64,000 bases of DNA from JBLXBZ01 sp048265185 (GCA_048265185.1 JBLXBZ010000002.1:496001-560000); one strand, 5' to 3'; counted from the first letter of the stretch, positions 46,165 to 55,579 are shown. Notes: generated by a model not told the origin, from the letters alone. Program-made: numbers and translations.

Positions 46165-47690
46165 GCGAGCCAATGTTGCACGCCGCCGGGATTAGTAAAC
46201 GTTACGCCGGCACCCAGGCTCTCAAGAACGTGGATTTCAGCATTGACGCTGGCGAGGTCGTGGGACTTATCGGCGAAAACGGAGCTGGTAAATCTACCCT
46301 GATGAAAATTTTGTGCGGAATTGAACAAAAGGACGAAGGGAAGATCACTTTTCAGGGAAAAGTGACGACTTTCTCCACTCCGCATGAAGCGCAATCGGCT
46401 GGCGTGGCCATGATCCCGCAAGAAGTTCTGCTCGTGGACGCATTGAGCGTGATCGAGAACGTCTATCTCGGTCACGAAGCGACTAGCTCTTTCGGCCTAT
46501 TGGACAAAACGAAGATGCGCGCGCGCACCAGAGATGTTCTGGATCGTCTTGGATGCGAGCATGTGGGGCTGGACGTTCCCGCTTGGCGGTTGCCCAAAGG
46601 GGCGCAACAGCTTTTGGCGATTGCGCGGCGTTTGTTGCAGGGCGGTGAGATATTTGTGCTGGACGAGCCGACCGCGTCCCTGACGGAAGCTGAGACACAG
46701 AAATTCTTCGAAGTGATCAAGACTTTGAAAGAAGCTGGTAAGCCTAGTGTTTTCATTTCTCACCGTCTTGAGGAAATGCTGGAAATTTGTGATCGCATCG
46801 TGGTGCTGCGTGATGGTGAGAATGTGGGGAATTTCCTTAATGACCGCAATTTGACCAAGGCCGTTCTGGTGGAGGCGATGGTTGGCGCGGATGTGGAGAA
46901 TGAATTCGCGCGCGTCGCTAGCAAGGCGGGAGCGCTAAAACTTGAGGCGAAAAACATCGTCGTCAAGACGTTTCAGGGAAGGCGGACCCCACCGATTAGT
47001 CTGAAAGCGCACCGGGGGCGGGTTGTCGGCGTGACTGGCTTGGCGGGCGTTGGGAAAACGGAACTCGCTCAGGCGTTGAACGGTTTGCGACCGGTGTTGG
47101 AGGGAGAGCTGCTGGTGGATGGGGCGCCGACGGCGCTGCGCTCGCCTGCCCACGCATTGGCTCGGCGTATCGGCCTTGTTTCCGAAGATCGCCGCCGCGA
47201 AGGGCTTGTGCTGCAAATGAGCGCGCTGGCCAATATGACATTCACCAGTCTTTCCCGTCTTTCGCGGTTATCTCGCATTAATCGGCGGGCGGAAAAACAG
47301 CTGGGGCGATCCATGCTTTCCCGCTTGCGTATGCGTCCGGAATATCTTGAGCGGGACGCGAATTTCTTGTCAGGCGGCAATCAGCAGAAAGTTGTCATCA
47401 TTCGGCAGATATGCGGCGAGGCGGAACTCTTGCTGTTAGATGAACCGTCCAAGGGGATCGACATTAGCGCCAAGGCGGAGGTCTCCCGATTGATTGGAGC
47501 CCTAGTGGCGGACGCCAAAGCGGCGATTTTGTTTTCTTCCGAACCGCGGGAAATCCTTGGTCTGTGTGATGAAATTTACGTGCTGCGTTCCGATGCGTTT
47601 CTAGGGCCATTTCCAGTGAAGGAGATCGATTACGCTCGGTTGATGGCGCTTCAATTCGGCACGGACGTCAGCACGAAGGAGAGCGCTTGA
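46161..47690 (+). CDS. Sugar ABC transporter ATPase, tandem-domain (RbsA-like)
   Basis: About 509 residues with two ABC domains. The first has Walker A GENGAGKST (38-46) and Walker B IFVLDEPTASL, but its signature reads LPKGAQQLLAIA instead of the usual LS-G-Q. The second has a relaxed Walker A GLAGVGKTEL and a normal signature LSGGNQQKVVI. Such asymmetry is usual in RbsA-type proteins, though LPKGAQQ is unusual. It overlaps its neighbours at both ends, so the three genes are translationally coupled. Confidence 0.9.
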   Translation: MSEPMLHAAGISKRYAGTQALKNVDFSIDAGEVVGLIGENGAGKSTLMKILCGIEQKDEGKITFQGKVTTFSTPHEAQSAGVAMIPQEVLLVDALSVIENVYLGHEATSSFGLLDKTKMRARTRDVLDRLGCEHVGLDVPAWRLPKGAQQLLAIARRLLQGGEIFVLDEPTASLTEAETQKFFEVIKTLKEAGKPSVFISHRLEEMLEICDRIVVLRDGENVGNFLNDRNLTKAVLVEAMVGADVENEFARVASKAGALKLEAKNIVVKTFQGRRTPPISLKAHRGRVVGVTGLAGVGKTELAQALNGLRPVLEGELLVDGAPTALRSPAHALARRIGLVSEDRRREGLVLQMSALANMTFTSLSRLSRLSRINRRAEKQLGRSMLSRLRMRPEYLERDANFLSGGNQQKVVIIRQICGEAELLLLDEPSKGIDISAKAEVSRLIGALVADAKAAILFSSEPREILGLCDEIYVLRSDAFLGPFPVKEIDYARLMALQFGTDVSTKESA

Positions 47691-48661
47691 TGAATAGCGA
47701 TAGATTTGGCGGGTTTCGGCTTAAAGATCATAACTTACAGCTTGTGGCGCCGATCCTCATCCTGGCGGCTGCGATGACATTCGCATCTCCGTATTTCTTG
47801 ACCACTCAGAATTTGATCAATGTGTCGAACCAAATCGCGATTAATCTCATTATCGCGTCAGGAATGACATTGCTGATCACCTCCGGCGGCATTGACCTTT
47901 CCGTCGGGTCGATCGTCGGACTGAGCGCGGTCGCTTCCGCTGTCTATTTTCAAGAGGGGTATGGCGCGTATTTGGGGCCATATGGCGCGATTGTCGTTGG
48001 CGTCGGCGTGGGAGGTCTGGTGGGCCTGGTTAATGGCGTTTTGGTCGCGATCGTGGGCGTTCCGGCGTTTATCGCGACGCTGGGCACGATGATCGCCGTA
48101 CGGGGGCTTGTGTTCGTGGTCTCCGGCGGTCGGGCCATCATGGGATTGGACGACAGGTTCTTGAACGTTTTTTCAGGCTTTGTTTTCGGGACGCCAAAGC
48201 CGGTGGTCATTGCTTTGATCACCGCGGGTCTGGCTGCGTTCGTTTTAAACCGCACCACCGTGGGGCGGCTTCTGACAGGCCTTGGCGGCAATGAGCGGTG
48301 TCTTTTCGCAGCAGGGATAAGGGTGCGACGTTTGAAGATCTGGTCCTATGTCCTCATGGGAATGTTGGCCGGGGTTGCTGGTCTCACCCTCACTTCAACC
48401 ATGGCCGCAGCAGAGCCTTTTGCTGGAAACTGGTACGAGTTGGAGGCGATCGCGGTTGTCGTCATGGGCGGGACGTTGCTTTCCGGCGGCAAAGGAAGCG
48501 TGGCGGGAACAATGCTTGGCGCGCTGTTGTTGGGGCTTGTGTCCAATGCGATCAACTTACTGGGAGTTGACGCGAATTATCACACTTTCATCGTTGGAGG
48601 AATGATCATGGCCGCCATCATTTTGGGCAGTCCTGTTCTCTCGCAGCGTAAACGCGTCTGA
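47690..48661 (+). CDS. Sugar ABC transporter permease (second of the pair)
   Basis: About 323 residues of the RbsC family: ASGMTLLITSGGIDLSVGSIVG, VGVPAFIATLGTMIAVRGL and VVVMGGTLLSGGKGS. The ATG at 47690 overlaps the ATPase stop by one base. It is last of the second ABC system; a TRAP transporter begins 33 bases later. Confidence 0.9.
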   Translation: MNSDRFGGFRLKDHNLQLVAPILILAAAMTFASPYFLTTQNLINVSNQIAINLIIASGMTLLITSGGIDLSVGSIVGLSAVASAVYFQEGYGAYLGPYGAIVVGVGVGGLVGLVNGVLVAIVGVPAFIATLGTMIAVRGLVFVVSGGRAIMGLDDRFLNVFSGFVFGTPKPVVIALITAGLAAFVLNRTTVGRLLTGLGGNERCLFAAGIRVRRLKIWSYVLMGMLAGVAGLTLTSTMAAAEPFAGNWYELEAIAVVVMGGTLLSGGKGSVAGTMLGALLLGLVSNAINLLGVDANYHTFIVGGMIMAAIILGSPVLSQRKRV

Positions 48662-48694
48662 AAAACGCAAATTAATCAGAAGTGGAGGAAAGAA

Positions 48695-49684
48695 ATGAAA
48701 ATATCAGGTTTGAAGCTCGCTGGCGTTTTGGCGTTGATTTTGGGATCGAGCGCAGTTTCACATGCGGCGGAGGTGACGCTCAAGCTTGGCGTTGTTACGC
48801 CAAGCGAGCATCCGCATTCAATTTCGGCGCGCGAGTTCGCGCGGCTGGTGTCTGAAAAGACCAACGGTGAAGTGGAGGTCACTGTGTCTGATAATGGCGC
48901 GCTTGGGTCCAATCCGGAACTGTTGGATTCCGTGCAAGGCGGCATTCTGGATTTCACTATTTCGACGCCTGGCGTGATGGCGCAATACGAACCGTCTTTC
49001 GGCATATTGGAGCTGCCATATATTTTTCGCTCCAAGGACCACATGATGGCCGTCACGCGTGGTGAGCCAGGTGAAAAATTGGCTGAATCCTATGAGGACG
49101 CAACCGGCGTCGCGGTACTTGGATATCTGGGCGGAGCGCAGCGTAATATGATTACTTCCAAGGCGACGATTGCGTCCATGGAAGATTTGAAGGGTTTGAA
49201 AATGCGCTCGCCGGAAGTCAAGGAAATGCTCGACTGGTGGTCGGCGCTGGGCGCGCTTGGATCGGTTGTCGCTTTTCCGGAAGTTTACACGGCCTTGCAA
49301 ACCGGGGTTGTCGACGGCGCGGAGAATGAATTTACAACCTTCACCACAGCTCGCTGGGCTGAAGTGGCGAAGAATATCTCCTTGACCCAGCATGCGATCA
49401 CCGTGCGGCCGTTGGTGGGAAATGCCAAAAAAATTAAACGCTTAAGCGAGAAGCAACAAGAGGCGATCCGCCAAGCGGCGCTTGAAGTGGCCGATTTTGA
49501 CGTGGAGTTGGAAGGAAAGCTTGACGCGGAAAACATGGAAAAACTCAAAACCGAATTTTCCGTTGTTTACACTGAACCGGAAAAAGGTCCGATGATCGAA
49601 GCTTCGGCCGGGGTGATCAAGGCTTTCGCTGCTGAAAAGGGCATTGAGGATCTTGCAGCGTCCATCGCGGCCGCGGGTAAATAA
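48695..49684 (+). CDS. TRAP transporter substrate-binding protein (DctP)
   Basis: 329 residues with a signal peptide (1-24, ending SHAA) and the DctP fold. Carboxylate-binding features include the arginine in GLKMRSPEV, the block FPEVYTALQTGVVDGAENE, and a hydrophobic ELPYIFRS segment. The set at the ligand site resembles uronate- or aldonate-binding TRAP proteins, which would agree with the acid-sugar enzyme nearby; this is inference. GGAGGAAAG precedes the ATG. Confidence 0.9.
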   Translation: MKISGLKLAGVLALILGSSAVSHAAEVTLKLGVVTPSEHPHSISAREFARLVSEKTNGEVEVTVSDNGALGSNPELLDSVQGGILDFTISTPGVMAQYEPSFGILELPYIFRSKDHMMAVTRGEPGEKLAESYEDATGVAVLGYLGGAQRNMITSKATIASMEDLKGLKMRSPEVKEMLDWWSALGALGSVVAFPEVYTALQTGVVDGAENEFTTFTTARWAEVAKNISLTQHAITVRPLVGNAKKIKRLSEKQQEAIRQAALEVADFDVELEGKLDAENMEKLKTEFSVVYTEPEKGPMIEASAGVIKAFAAEKGIEDLAASIAAAGK

Positions 49685-49712
49685 AGGCGTCTAAGGGTAA
49701 ACTTCAAGTTTG

Positions 49713-49736
49713 GCCTTCGCTTTTTCGAGCGAAGGC
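49713..49736 (+). other. Hairpin after dctP
   Basis: GCCTTCGCT and AGCGAAGGC form a perfect 9-bp stem with a six-base loop, in the 82-base gap between dctP and dctQ. No T tract follows, so it more likely stabilises the 3' end of a processed dctP message than ends transcription. Confidence 0.6.
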
Positions 49737-49766
49737 TTCCACCTATGAAACAAGGATGCTCTAAGA

Positions 49767-50255
49767 ATGTTCCGTCATTTCATCCACTGTCTTGAAAAGG
49801 GGGTGGAGACTGTCATCGGGCTTTTATGTCTGGGCTTGATCGGCGCGTTATTCATCGAGGTGTTGAACCGATATGTGTTTTTCACCGCTTGGCGCGCGTT
49901 GCAATATGTCATTCCTTTCTGCATCATGTGGCTTGTTATGCTTGGTTCGGCTTTGGCTGTGCGTCGATCGCAACATTTCGAAGTTGATTTCCTGCGCAAG
50001 AAACTGACGGGCATTCCCGCAACGCTGCATCGGTGGGCGCTTGCAGTGGCGATCATCGCCGCCGGGCTTGTTCTGGCGTGGACTTCGATCCGCTTCGCGC
50101 AGATGGGCTTGATCAAGCGTAATCCCGCGACAGGGTTTCAAATGATTTACATCTACGCCTCTTTTCCGGTGGGAGGCGCGCTTATGGCGTTGATGGCGTT
50201 CAGTCGTTTGGTTTCCCCGCCTGTGCGCGGAGACGTTATGGAGGAGAGCTTGTGA
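49767..50255 (+). CDS. TRAP transporter small permease (DctQ)
   Basis: 162 residues with four membrane helices. Family features include EVLNRYVFFTAWRALQYVIPF and the SALAVRRSQHFEVDFL segment in the cytoplasmic loop. It bridges the binding protein and DctM. Its stop overlaps the dctM start (GTGA). Confidence 0.9.
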   Translation: MFRHFIHCLEKGVETVIGLLCLGLIGALFIEVLNRYVFFTAWRALQYVIPFCIMWLVMLGSALAVRRSQHFEVDFLRKKLTGIPATLHRWALAVAIIAAGLVLAWTSIRFAQMGLIKRNPATGFQMIYIYASFPVGGALMALMAFSRLVSPPVRGDVMEESL

Positions 50256-51562
50256 GCGCTGATATCGCCATTCTTCTTCTTTTTTCGCTTTTTACATTGC
50301 TGTTTCTGCTGGGCGCGCCATTGGCGTTTGCGCTTTTTTTCGCGTCGGTGGGAATAATAGCGTTGGATCCGGGGTTGGATTTGGCGATTACGCCGCTGCG
50401 CATCTATGCGGGGCTAGACAGTTTTCTACTGCTCGCTATTCCCGGTTTCATGTTCGCGGCGCTAATGATGAACAAAGTGGGTATTACCGAGGACATTGTC
50501 CGCTTCTCGGATCTGCTGGTCGGGCGGGTTCGCGGCGGTCTAGCGCATATCAACGTTGTCTCCTCCATGATGATGGGCGGCGTTTCCGGCTCTTCAACCG
50601 CGGATGTGGCCGGCATTGGCGCAATCCTGATCCCGGCGATGAACAAGAAGGGATATGATAAAGGGTTTTCAACGGCTCTGACCGCCGCGTCATCGTCCAT
50701 CGGCTCGATTATTCCTCCGTCTATTTTAATGATTATTTATGGCGCGTCCGCCAATGTCTCCATTGGAGCTTTGTTTATCGCAGGATATGCGCCCGGCGTT
50801 TTAGTTGGTTTGCAGCAATTGGCCATCTCTTGGTATTACGCCCGTAAATATGGGATTGATCTGGGGGGGGGAGCGAAGATTAGCGGCAGAGAAAAAGCGA
50901 TCATTCTGCTCCGTGGCTTGATACCCGTCTCAGTGATCGGCGTTATCATTGGCGGCATTTTGACCGGCGTTATGACTGCGACCGAGAGTTCGGCCGTGGC
51001 GAGCGTTTATGTGATTTTTCTTGGATTGGTTGTTTATCGCCGTCTCTCCGTTCGCATGATCTTGGACGTGGCTATGGAGACGGCGGTTCTCACCTCTGTG
51101 GTGATGTTGTGCGTGGGCGCTGCGACGCTATTTGGATGGTTGCTATCCTATTATGGAATTTTGCAGGTCGCTGGTGAATTCATTCAGTCTTACGCCAGCG
51201 GACCTATCGCGTTCCTGACGTTCGCAACGTTGCTTTTTCTGGTGCTTGGAACATTCATGGACCCAGCGCCGGCGATGTTGATTTTCGTGCCCGTTCTCGC
51301 CGCAACGGCGGCGCAAGTCGGGGCGGACCCTTTGCAGCTTGGCATATTGATCATTATGGCGTTGGCTATTGGTAAGATTACGCCGCCTTACGGCATCAGT
51401 TTATTGTTGGCCTGCGTCATAGCGGAAATTCCGCTGTCGCGAAGTCTTGGTTGGGCTATGACGTTTTTCATCGCGTTTTGCCTGTTGCTGGGCGCGATTA
51501 TCGTATTTCCGTCGATCACATTATGGTTGCCCAATTACTTGACGCCGGAGTTGATGAGGTGA
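50252..51562 (+). CDS. TRAP transporter large permease (DctM)
   Basis: 436 residues, about twelve helices, ion-transporter superfamily. Motifs are VSGSSTADVAGIGAILIPAM and SSIGSIIPPSILMIIYG in the first half and MDPAPAMLIFVPVL and KITPPYGISLLL in the second. It uses a sodium gradient to import the acid delivered by DctP. It starts at GTG with GGAGGAG upstream and ends the rightward run. Confidence 0.93.
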   Translation: MSADIAILLLFSLFTLLFLLGAPLAFALFFASVGIIALDPGLDLAITPLRIYAGLDSFLLLAIPGFMFAALMMNKVGITEDIVRFSDLLVGRVRGGLAHINVVSSMMMGGVSGSSTADVAGIGAILIPAMNKKGYDKGFSTALTAASSSIGSIIPPSILMIIYGASANVSIGALFIAGYAPGVLVGLQQLAISWYYARKYGIDLGGGAKISGREKAIILLRGLIPVSVIGVIIGGILTGVMTATESSAVASVYVIFLGLVVYRRLSVRMILDVAMETAVLTSVVMLCVGAATLFGWLLSYYGILQVAGEFIQSYASGPIAFLTFATLLFLVLGTFMDPAPAMLIFVPVLAATAAQVGADPLQLGILIIMALAIGKITPPYGISLLLACVIAEIPLSRSLGWAMTFFIAFCLLLGAIIVFPSITLWLPNYLTPELMR

Positions 51563-51610
51563 TCGGCGGCGCAATGTAATGGACGGCTGGGCGATTTGAT
51601 GAAAATGCGC

Positions 51611-51647
51611 GCCGTCGCCGCGTTGGGATAAGAGACGCGGCGACGGC
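51611..51647. terminator. Strong bidirectional hairpin between convergent operons
   Basis: A perfect 13-bp inverted repeat, GCCGTCGCCGCGT and its complement, has an 11-base loop. It lies 48 bases after dctM and 7 before the end of the convergent dehydrogenase gene. On the minus strand a short ATTTTC run follows. Confidence 0.75.
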
Positions 51648-51654
51648 GGAGGCG

Positions 51655-52692
51655 TTAAAGCGTCACGATCGCCTTGATAAGCGTTTCTCGGTCCTGAGCC
51701 AATTCGGCGAAGCGGGTTGAAAACTCCGACAAGGGCATTGTGGTGGAGCACAGAGCGTCCGTGTCGATGTGCCCGGCCTTGATGGCGGCTATGACGGTTT
51801 GAAAGTCTTCGGCGGTGGCGTTGCGGCTGCCGATGATCCGCGTCTCGCGCTTGTGGAACTCCGCGTCGTTGAAGCGGATGTCATCCTTGACGACGCTGAC
51901 CAAAACGTAACTGCTGCCATGAGCAAGCAACGGAAAGCCGGCTTCAATGGCTTTGGCGCTGCCGGTGGCGTCGAAAATGAGGTCGAAGCCGTCGGCGAGC
52001 TCGCCGTGCAAAATGTCGTCGCCAACCACATGGGTTTTGCTAAAGCCGAATTTGTCCCGCGCTTGCGCCAACCGCGCTTCGCTCAAATCGAGCAGATGCA
52101 CGTCCGCGCCCCTCAGTCGCGCGAAGAGGGCGGCTCCTAAACCGATCGGTCCTGCGCCGACGACAAGGGTACGGTCATTCTCGGCTACGTCTGATCTTCT
52201 AACGGCGTGGGCGCCAATGGCGAGAAACTCGACCATGGCGGCCTGAAGCGGCGTGAGGCCTTCGGCGGAGTAGATATTGGCGGCGGGAACGGCTATGCGC
52301 GAGGCGAGGCCCCCGTCACGATGCACGCCCAGAACTTCGATGTTCGTGCAGCAGTTGGGTTTGCCGCGTTCGCATGCGCGACACGCGCCGCAGGACAGAT
52401 AGGGGTTGATCACGACCAGATCGCCTGCTGACCATCCGTGGGCGTCGTTGTGAACGCGCGCGCTGAGCTCGTGGCCAATGACGCGGGGGTAGTTTAGATA
52501 GGGGTGTTTGCCCTCAAGGATATGATAGTCGGTTCCACACACGCCCATGGCCTGAATGTCGAGCAATATCCAGCCGTCCGGCGCCGATTGAGGAATCGGG
52601 CGCTCTTCCAGCGCAAATTTTCCCGGTTCGACCACGACGCCGCAGGTCATGGTCTGAGAGGCGTTGGAGTTTGGTGCGACATTCGCCGTCAT
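51655..52692 (-). CDS. Zinc alcohol dehydrogenase, L-galactonate/L-gulonate 5-dehydrogenase-like
   Basis: 345 residues, medium-chain dehydrogenase. Catalytic zinc ligands are C52 and H74-E75; structural zinc cysteines are C101, C104, C107 and C115. The nucleotide site has VVGAGPIGLGAALF. The subgroup includes LgoD/YjjN-type enzymes that oxidise L-galactonate or L-gulonate at C5. The nearby tagaturonate-reductase-like gene at 56651 would use that product, which supports the call. The ATG overlaps the ATPase stop by 3 bases. Confidence 0.82.
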   Translation of the reverse strand: MTANVAPNSNASQTMTCGVVVEPGKFALEERPIPQSAPDGWILLDIQAMGVCGTDYHILEGKHPYLNYPRVIGHELSARVHNDAHGWSAGDLVVINPYLSCGACRACERGKPNCCTNIEVLGVHRDGGLASRIAVPAANIYSAEGLTPLQAAMVEFLAIGAHAVRRSDVAENDRTLVVGAGPIGLGAALFARLRGADVHLLDLSEARLAQARDKFGFSKTHVVGDDILHGELADGFDLIFDATGSAKAIEAGFPLLAHGSSYVLVSVVKDDIRFNDAEFHKRETRIIGSRNATAEDFQTVIAAIKAGHIDTDALCSTTMPLSEFSTRFAELAQDRETLIKAIVTL

Positions 52693-53480
52693 TGGCTCTT
52701 TTCCTTACTTCTTGGGGTCCAATCGTCGGGGAGCTGCCCCTTGATAATGAGGCTGAGGACATCGTCTTTCGTGACGTCTTCAATCTGGTGCGAGCCGACA
52801 TTTTGCCCTTTATTCATCACGATCACTCGATCGCAAAGCTCAAAGACGTCATGCATGTCATGGCTGACAAGCAGGATCCCGATGCCTTCCGCGCGCAGTT
52901 TTTTGATCAAGTCAGCGACCATCGCGGTCTCAGATGGTCCTAGGGCTGCGGTTGGTTCGTCCATGATCAGGATCTTTACGTCGAAATAAATCGCGCGAGC
53001 GATGGCGATCACCTGACGTTGACCGCCTGAAAGGCTGGCGACTGGGTCGCTCAAGTTCTTGAAGTTCGGATTGAGGCGCTTGAGCACCTTCTTGGCTTCG
53101 CGCATCATGCGCGCGTCGTCGAGATTGCCAAAAGGGGTGGTCAGCTCACGTCCAAGAAAAAGATTGGCGGGAGCGTCGAGATGGTCTGCTAGCGCCAGCG
53201 TTTGGTATATCGTTTCAACGCCAAAATGACGGGCGTCCTGGGGCGTGTTGATTTCCACGCCTTCGCCTTTGATCTTGATCGAGCCTTTGCTGGGGATCAT
53301 CGCGCCGGAAAGAATGCGCATGAGACAGGATTTTCCCGCCCCGTTATGGCCCAGAACGCCAACAACTTCTCCCGGATAAAGATCAAGGGAGACGCCATCC
53401 ACCGCATGAATGCCACCGAAATGCTTCTCGATATCGATCATCTGAACCAGCGGCGGTTCAGCGCGTGTTTCAAAGGTCAT
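52689..53480 (-). CDS. Sugar ABC transporter ATPase, single-domain (FrcA-like)
   Basis: 263 residues with one ABC domain: Walker A GHNGAGKSC, signature LSGGQRQVIAIA, Walker B ILIMDEPTAALG and switch LLVSHDMHDV. It resembles the short ATPase of the fructose system frcBCA and should work as a homodimer. It is third in its operon, after the permease and binding-protein genes. Confidence 0.9.
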   Translation of the reverse strand: MTFETRAEPPLVQMIDIEKHFGGIHAVDGVSLDLYPGEVVGVLGHNGAGKSCLMRILSGAMIPSKGSIKIKGEGVEINTPQDARHFGVETIYQTLALADHLDAPANLFLGRELTTPFGNLDDARMMREAKKVLKRLNPNFKNLSDPVASLSGGQRQVIAIARAIYFDVKILIMDEPTAALGPSETAMVADLIKKLRAEGIGILLVSHDMHDVFELCDRVIVMNKGQNVGSHQIEDVTKDDVLSLIIKGQLPDDWTPRSKEKSQ

Positions 53481-53512
53481 CTTGGAAATCTCATATTACG
53501 CTGGCTGAAATG

Positions 53513-53554
53513 GACCGGAGACCCATCGACATCATTTGTCGAAAGCCTCCGGTC
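53513..53554 (-). other. Branched hairpin between binding-protein and ATPase genes
   Basis: GACCGGAG (53513-53520) pairs with CTCCGGTC (53547-53554), with an inner TCGAC/GTCGA stem (526-530 and 538-542). It lies 15 bases beyond the binding-protein stop on the minus strand. It probably stabilises that message or limits read-through. Confidence 0.6.
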
Positions 53555-53569
53555 AAGTTGCGGGAGTAA

Positions 53570-54511
53570 TTAGTAGAGAACGTTTTGAGCGACCGGCTCG
53601 TCAATGTTTTCCTTGGTGACCAAAACAACGCCGGTGTCGATGAAAGGTTCGACCTTTTCGCCGTTGAGAACGTCGATAACGGCCTTTACGCCCAACTCGC
53701 CCATCTGGAAGGAGCCTTGAACGGCGGTGGCCTTCAACGTTCCGTCACGGACGAAGTCTTGCAAATCGCCATTGCCGTCAAAGCCGATGGCGGTCACTTT
53801 GCCAGCTTTGCCGGATTGAACCAGCGCGCGCCCCATACCAACCGCCGTTGGCTCATTGGCTCCAAAAATACCAACCAGATCGTCATTGGCGGCCAGAATA
53901 TCAGTGGTCTGGTTCAAGGCTGTCGCCATTTGCGATTGCGAGTAGAACGGGCCCACCAATTCGATCTTGGAGTTGTTTTCGATATATTTGACGAAACAGC
54001 CCACGCGGCCAATCTCTGAGCCGACGCCGGCCACATAGGACATGACGGCCACTTTACCTTCGCCGCCCACTTCGTCGATCATCGTTTTGGCGACAAGCTC
54101 GCCCGCGGCGCAGTTGTCTGTGGAAAGGAAGGCCTGATAGGTGCCTTTAGCGGCGTCGGCGAGGCCGGAGTCTACGATGGCGACAGGAATGCCGGCTTCA
54201 TATGCGCGTTTGACAGCTGGAGCCAGAGCTTCTGGGTCTGAAGGCGCAAGAACAATGGCCGCGACGCCGCGATTGATGGCGTTCTCAACGAGATTCACCT
54301 GATCCGCGATGGCGGATTCTGAAGCCGGACCGTTAAAGGTCATGGTGTGATCGCTCTGACCTTTGATCGCCGCGGTAGCCCCCTTGTTGACGTTCTGCCA
54401 GAAATTTGAATTCGTGGTTTTGACGATAACCGCGATTTCCCCCGCTTGTGCGCTCGCCGCAGATAAAGCCAATGCGCTGACCATCATTGCCGTGCCGATT
54501 AGTTTTTTCAT
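53570..54511 (-). CDS. Sugar ABC transporter substrate-binding protein
   Basis: About 313 residues from the ATG at 54511, preceded by GGAGGAGGAAACC. A signal peptide ends at AQA-GE (about residue 24). The binding fold shows IAVIVKTTNSNFWQNVNKGA, AAIVLAPSDPEALAPAVKR and IFGANEPTAVGMG, typical of ribose/fructose-type proteins. The operon context suggests an L-galactonate, gulonate or parent sugar as ligand. Confidence 0.88.
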   Translation of the reverse strand: MKKLIGTAMMVSALALSAASAQAGEIAVIVKTTNSNFWQNVNKGATAAIKGQSDHTMTFNGPASESAIADQVNLVENAINRGVAAIVLAPSDPEALAPAVKRAYEAGIPVAIVDSGLADAAKGTYQAFLSTDNCAAGELVAKTMIDEVGGEGKVAVMSYVAGVGSEIGRVGCFVKYIENNSKIELVGPFYSQSQMATALNQTTDILAANDDLVGIFGANEPTAVGMGRALVQSGKAGKVTAIGFDGNGDLQDFVRDGTLKATAVQGSFQMGELGVKAVIDVLNGEKVEPFIDTGVVLVTKENIDEPVAQNVLY

Positions 54512-54556
54512 GGTTTCCTCCTCCAAATGAAAATGATGTTTAGTGATTTCCGGCTA

Positions 54557-55579
54557 TTAACGCCGGTTTCTCATCTGATCGATATAAACCGCCAGAATGA
54601 CGATGAAACCGATCACGATTTGCTGGATGAAAGCTGAAATGCCCGCCATGTTCAGCCCGTTCCTGAGAACGCCGATAATAAAGGCCCCGATCATGGTGCC
54701 AGAGATATTTCCCACCCCTCCCATGAGAGACGCGCCGCCGATCACCGCAGCGGCGATGGCGTCAAGCTCATACATGACGCCTTCGTTGGGTTGAGCGGTG
54801 ATCAAACGGGACATGAGAACATTGCCCGCAACGCCAGCCAGCGCGCCAGAAAGCGTATAGGCGATCATTTTGGTGCGATCTATGGCTACGCCAGAAAGCC
54901 GTGCGGCGTCCTCATTTGAGCCGGTGGCGTAAATGTGGCGTCCGATTTTGCGCTTTCGCAGGAGATATGCGGCGGCGATGGCTATGATTGCCAGTAAAAT
55001 CACCGGATAAGGAATCCCCGGGAAAATTACTTTGGGAAAGCCGTTGGCGCCTTCCTCGACGATGCGGAAAAGGGAGCCGTTTCCCAGAACGCCAAAGGTT
55101 TCTCCAAGGCGTGAAACTGGGGCGGCGCCTGTGAGCTGGAGCGCGACGCCGCGGGCGATAAGCATCATGCCCAAGGTCGCGACAAAGGGCGTGATTCGCA
55201 TTTTCGTAATGACGAAACCATTGAAAAGACCGCAGGCTGCGCCGATCAATACGCCAATAGCCATGGCCGGCGGGACGGGGACGCCCGCTTTGACGCATAG
55301 ACCGGCGACTGTTCCAGATAATGCGAGAACCGAACCGACGCTCAGGTCAATGCCGCCGGTGATGATGACCATGGTCATCCCAATGCCAAGCAGTCCAATC
55401 ACGGAGGTTTGCAGAAGAACAGTCAGGCCGTTGTTTATCGAGAAAAACGCGGGGCTGCCAAAGGAAAATACGAAAATCAAAACTGCAAGAGTCAATAAGG
55501 CTGAAAGCTTGTGAAACGCGCTCGCCGACAACTTCAGGCGCGGACCGACGCGCGCCGGCCCCTGGTTCTCATCCGCCAT
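54557..55579 (-). CDS. Sugar ABC transporter permease
   Basis: 340 residues of the CUT2 permease family: GIGMTMVIITGGIDLSVGSVLA, KMRITPFVATLGMMLIARG and AAVIGGASLMGGVGN. It is the only permease of this system, so a homodimer is expected. It is the promoter-proximal gene; the region between it and the divergent GntR gene holds two AT-rich palindromes. Confidence 0.9.
   Translation of the reverse strand: MADENQGPARVGPRLKLSASAFHKLSALLTLAVLIFVFSFGSPAFFSINNGLTVLLQTSVIGLLGIGMTMVIITGGIDLSVGSVLALSGTVAGLCVKAGVPVPPAMAIGVLIGAACGLFNGFVITKMRITPFVATLGMMLIARGVALQLTGAAPVSRLGETFGVLGNGSLFRIVEEGANGFPKVIFPGIPYPVILLAIIAIAAAYLLRKRKIGRHIYATGSNEDAARLSGVAIDRTKMIAYTLSGALAGVAGNVLMSRLITAQPNEGVMYELDAIAAAVIGGASLMGGVGNISGTMIGAFIIGVLRNGLNMAGISAFIQQIVIGFIVILAVYIDQMRNRR

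Noticed and set aside
45340..46173. Long leftward frame (277 codons) opposite the permease gene
   Set aside because: It is antisense to a well-supported permease, and its translation is rich in H, R and Q, as expected of a shadow frame.
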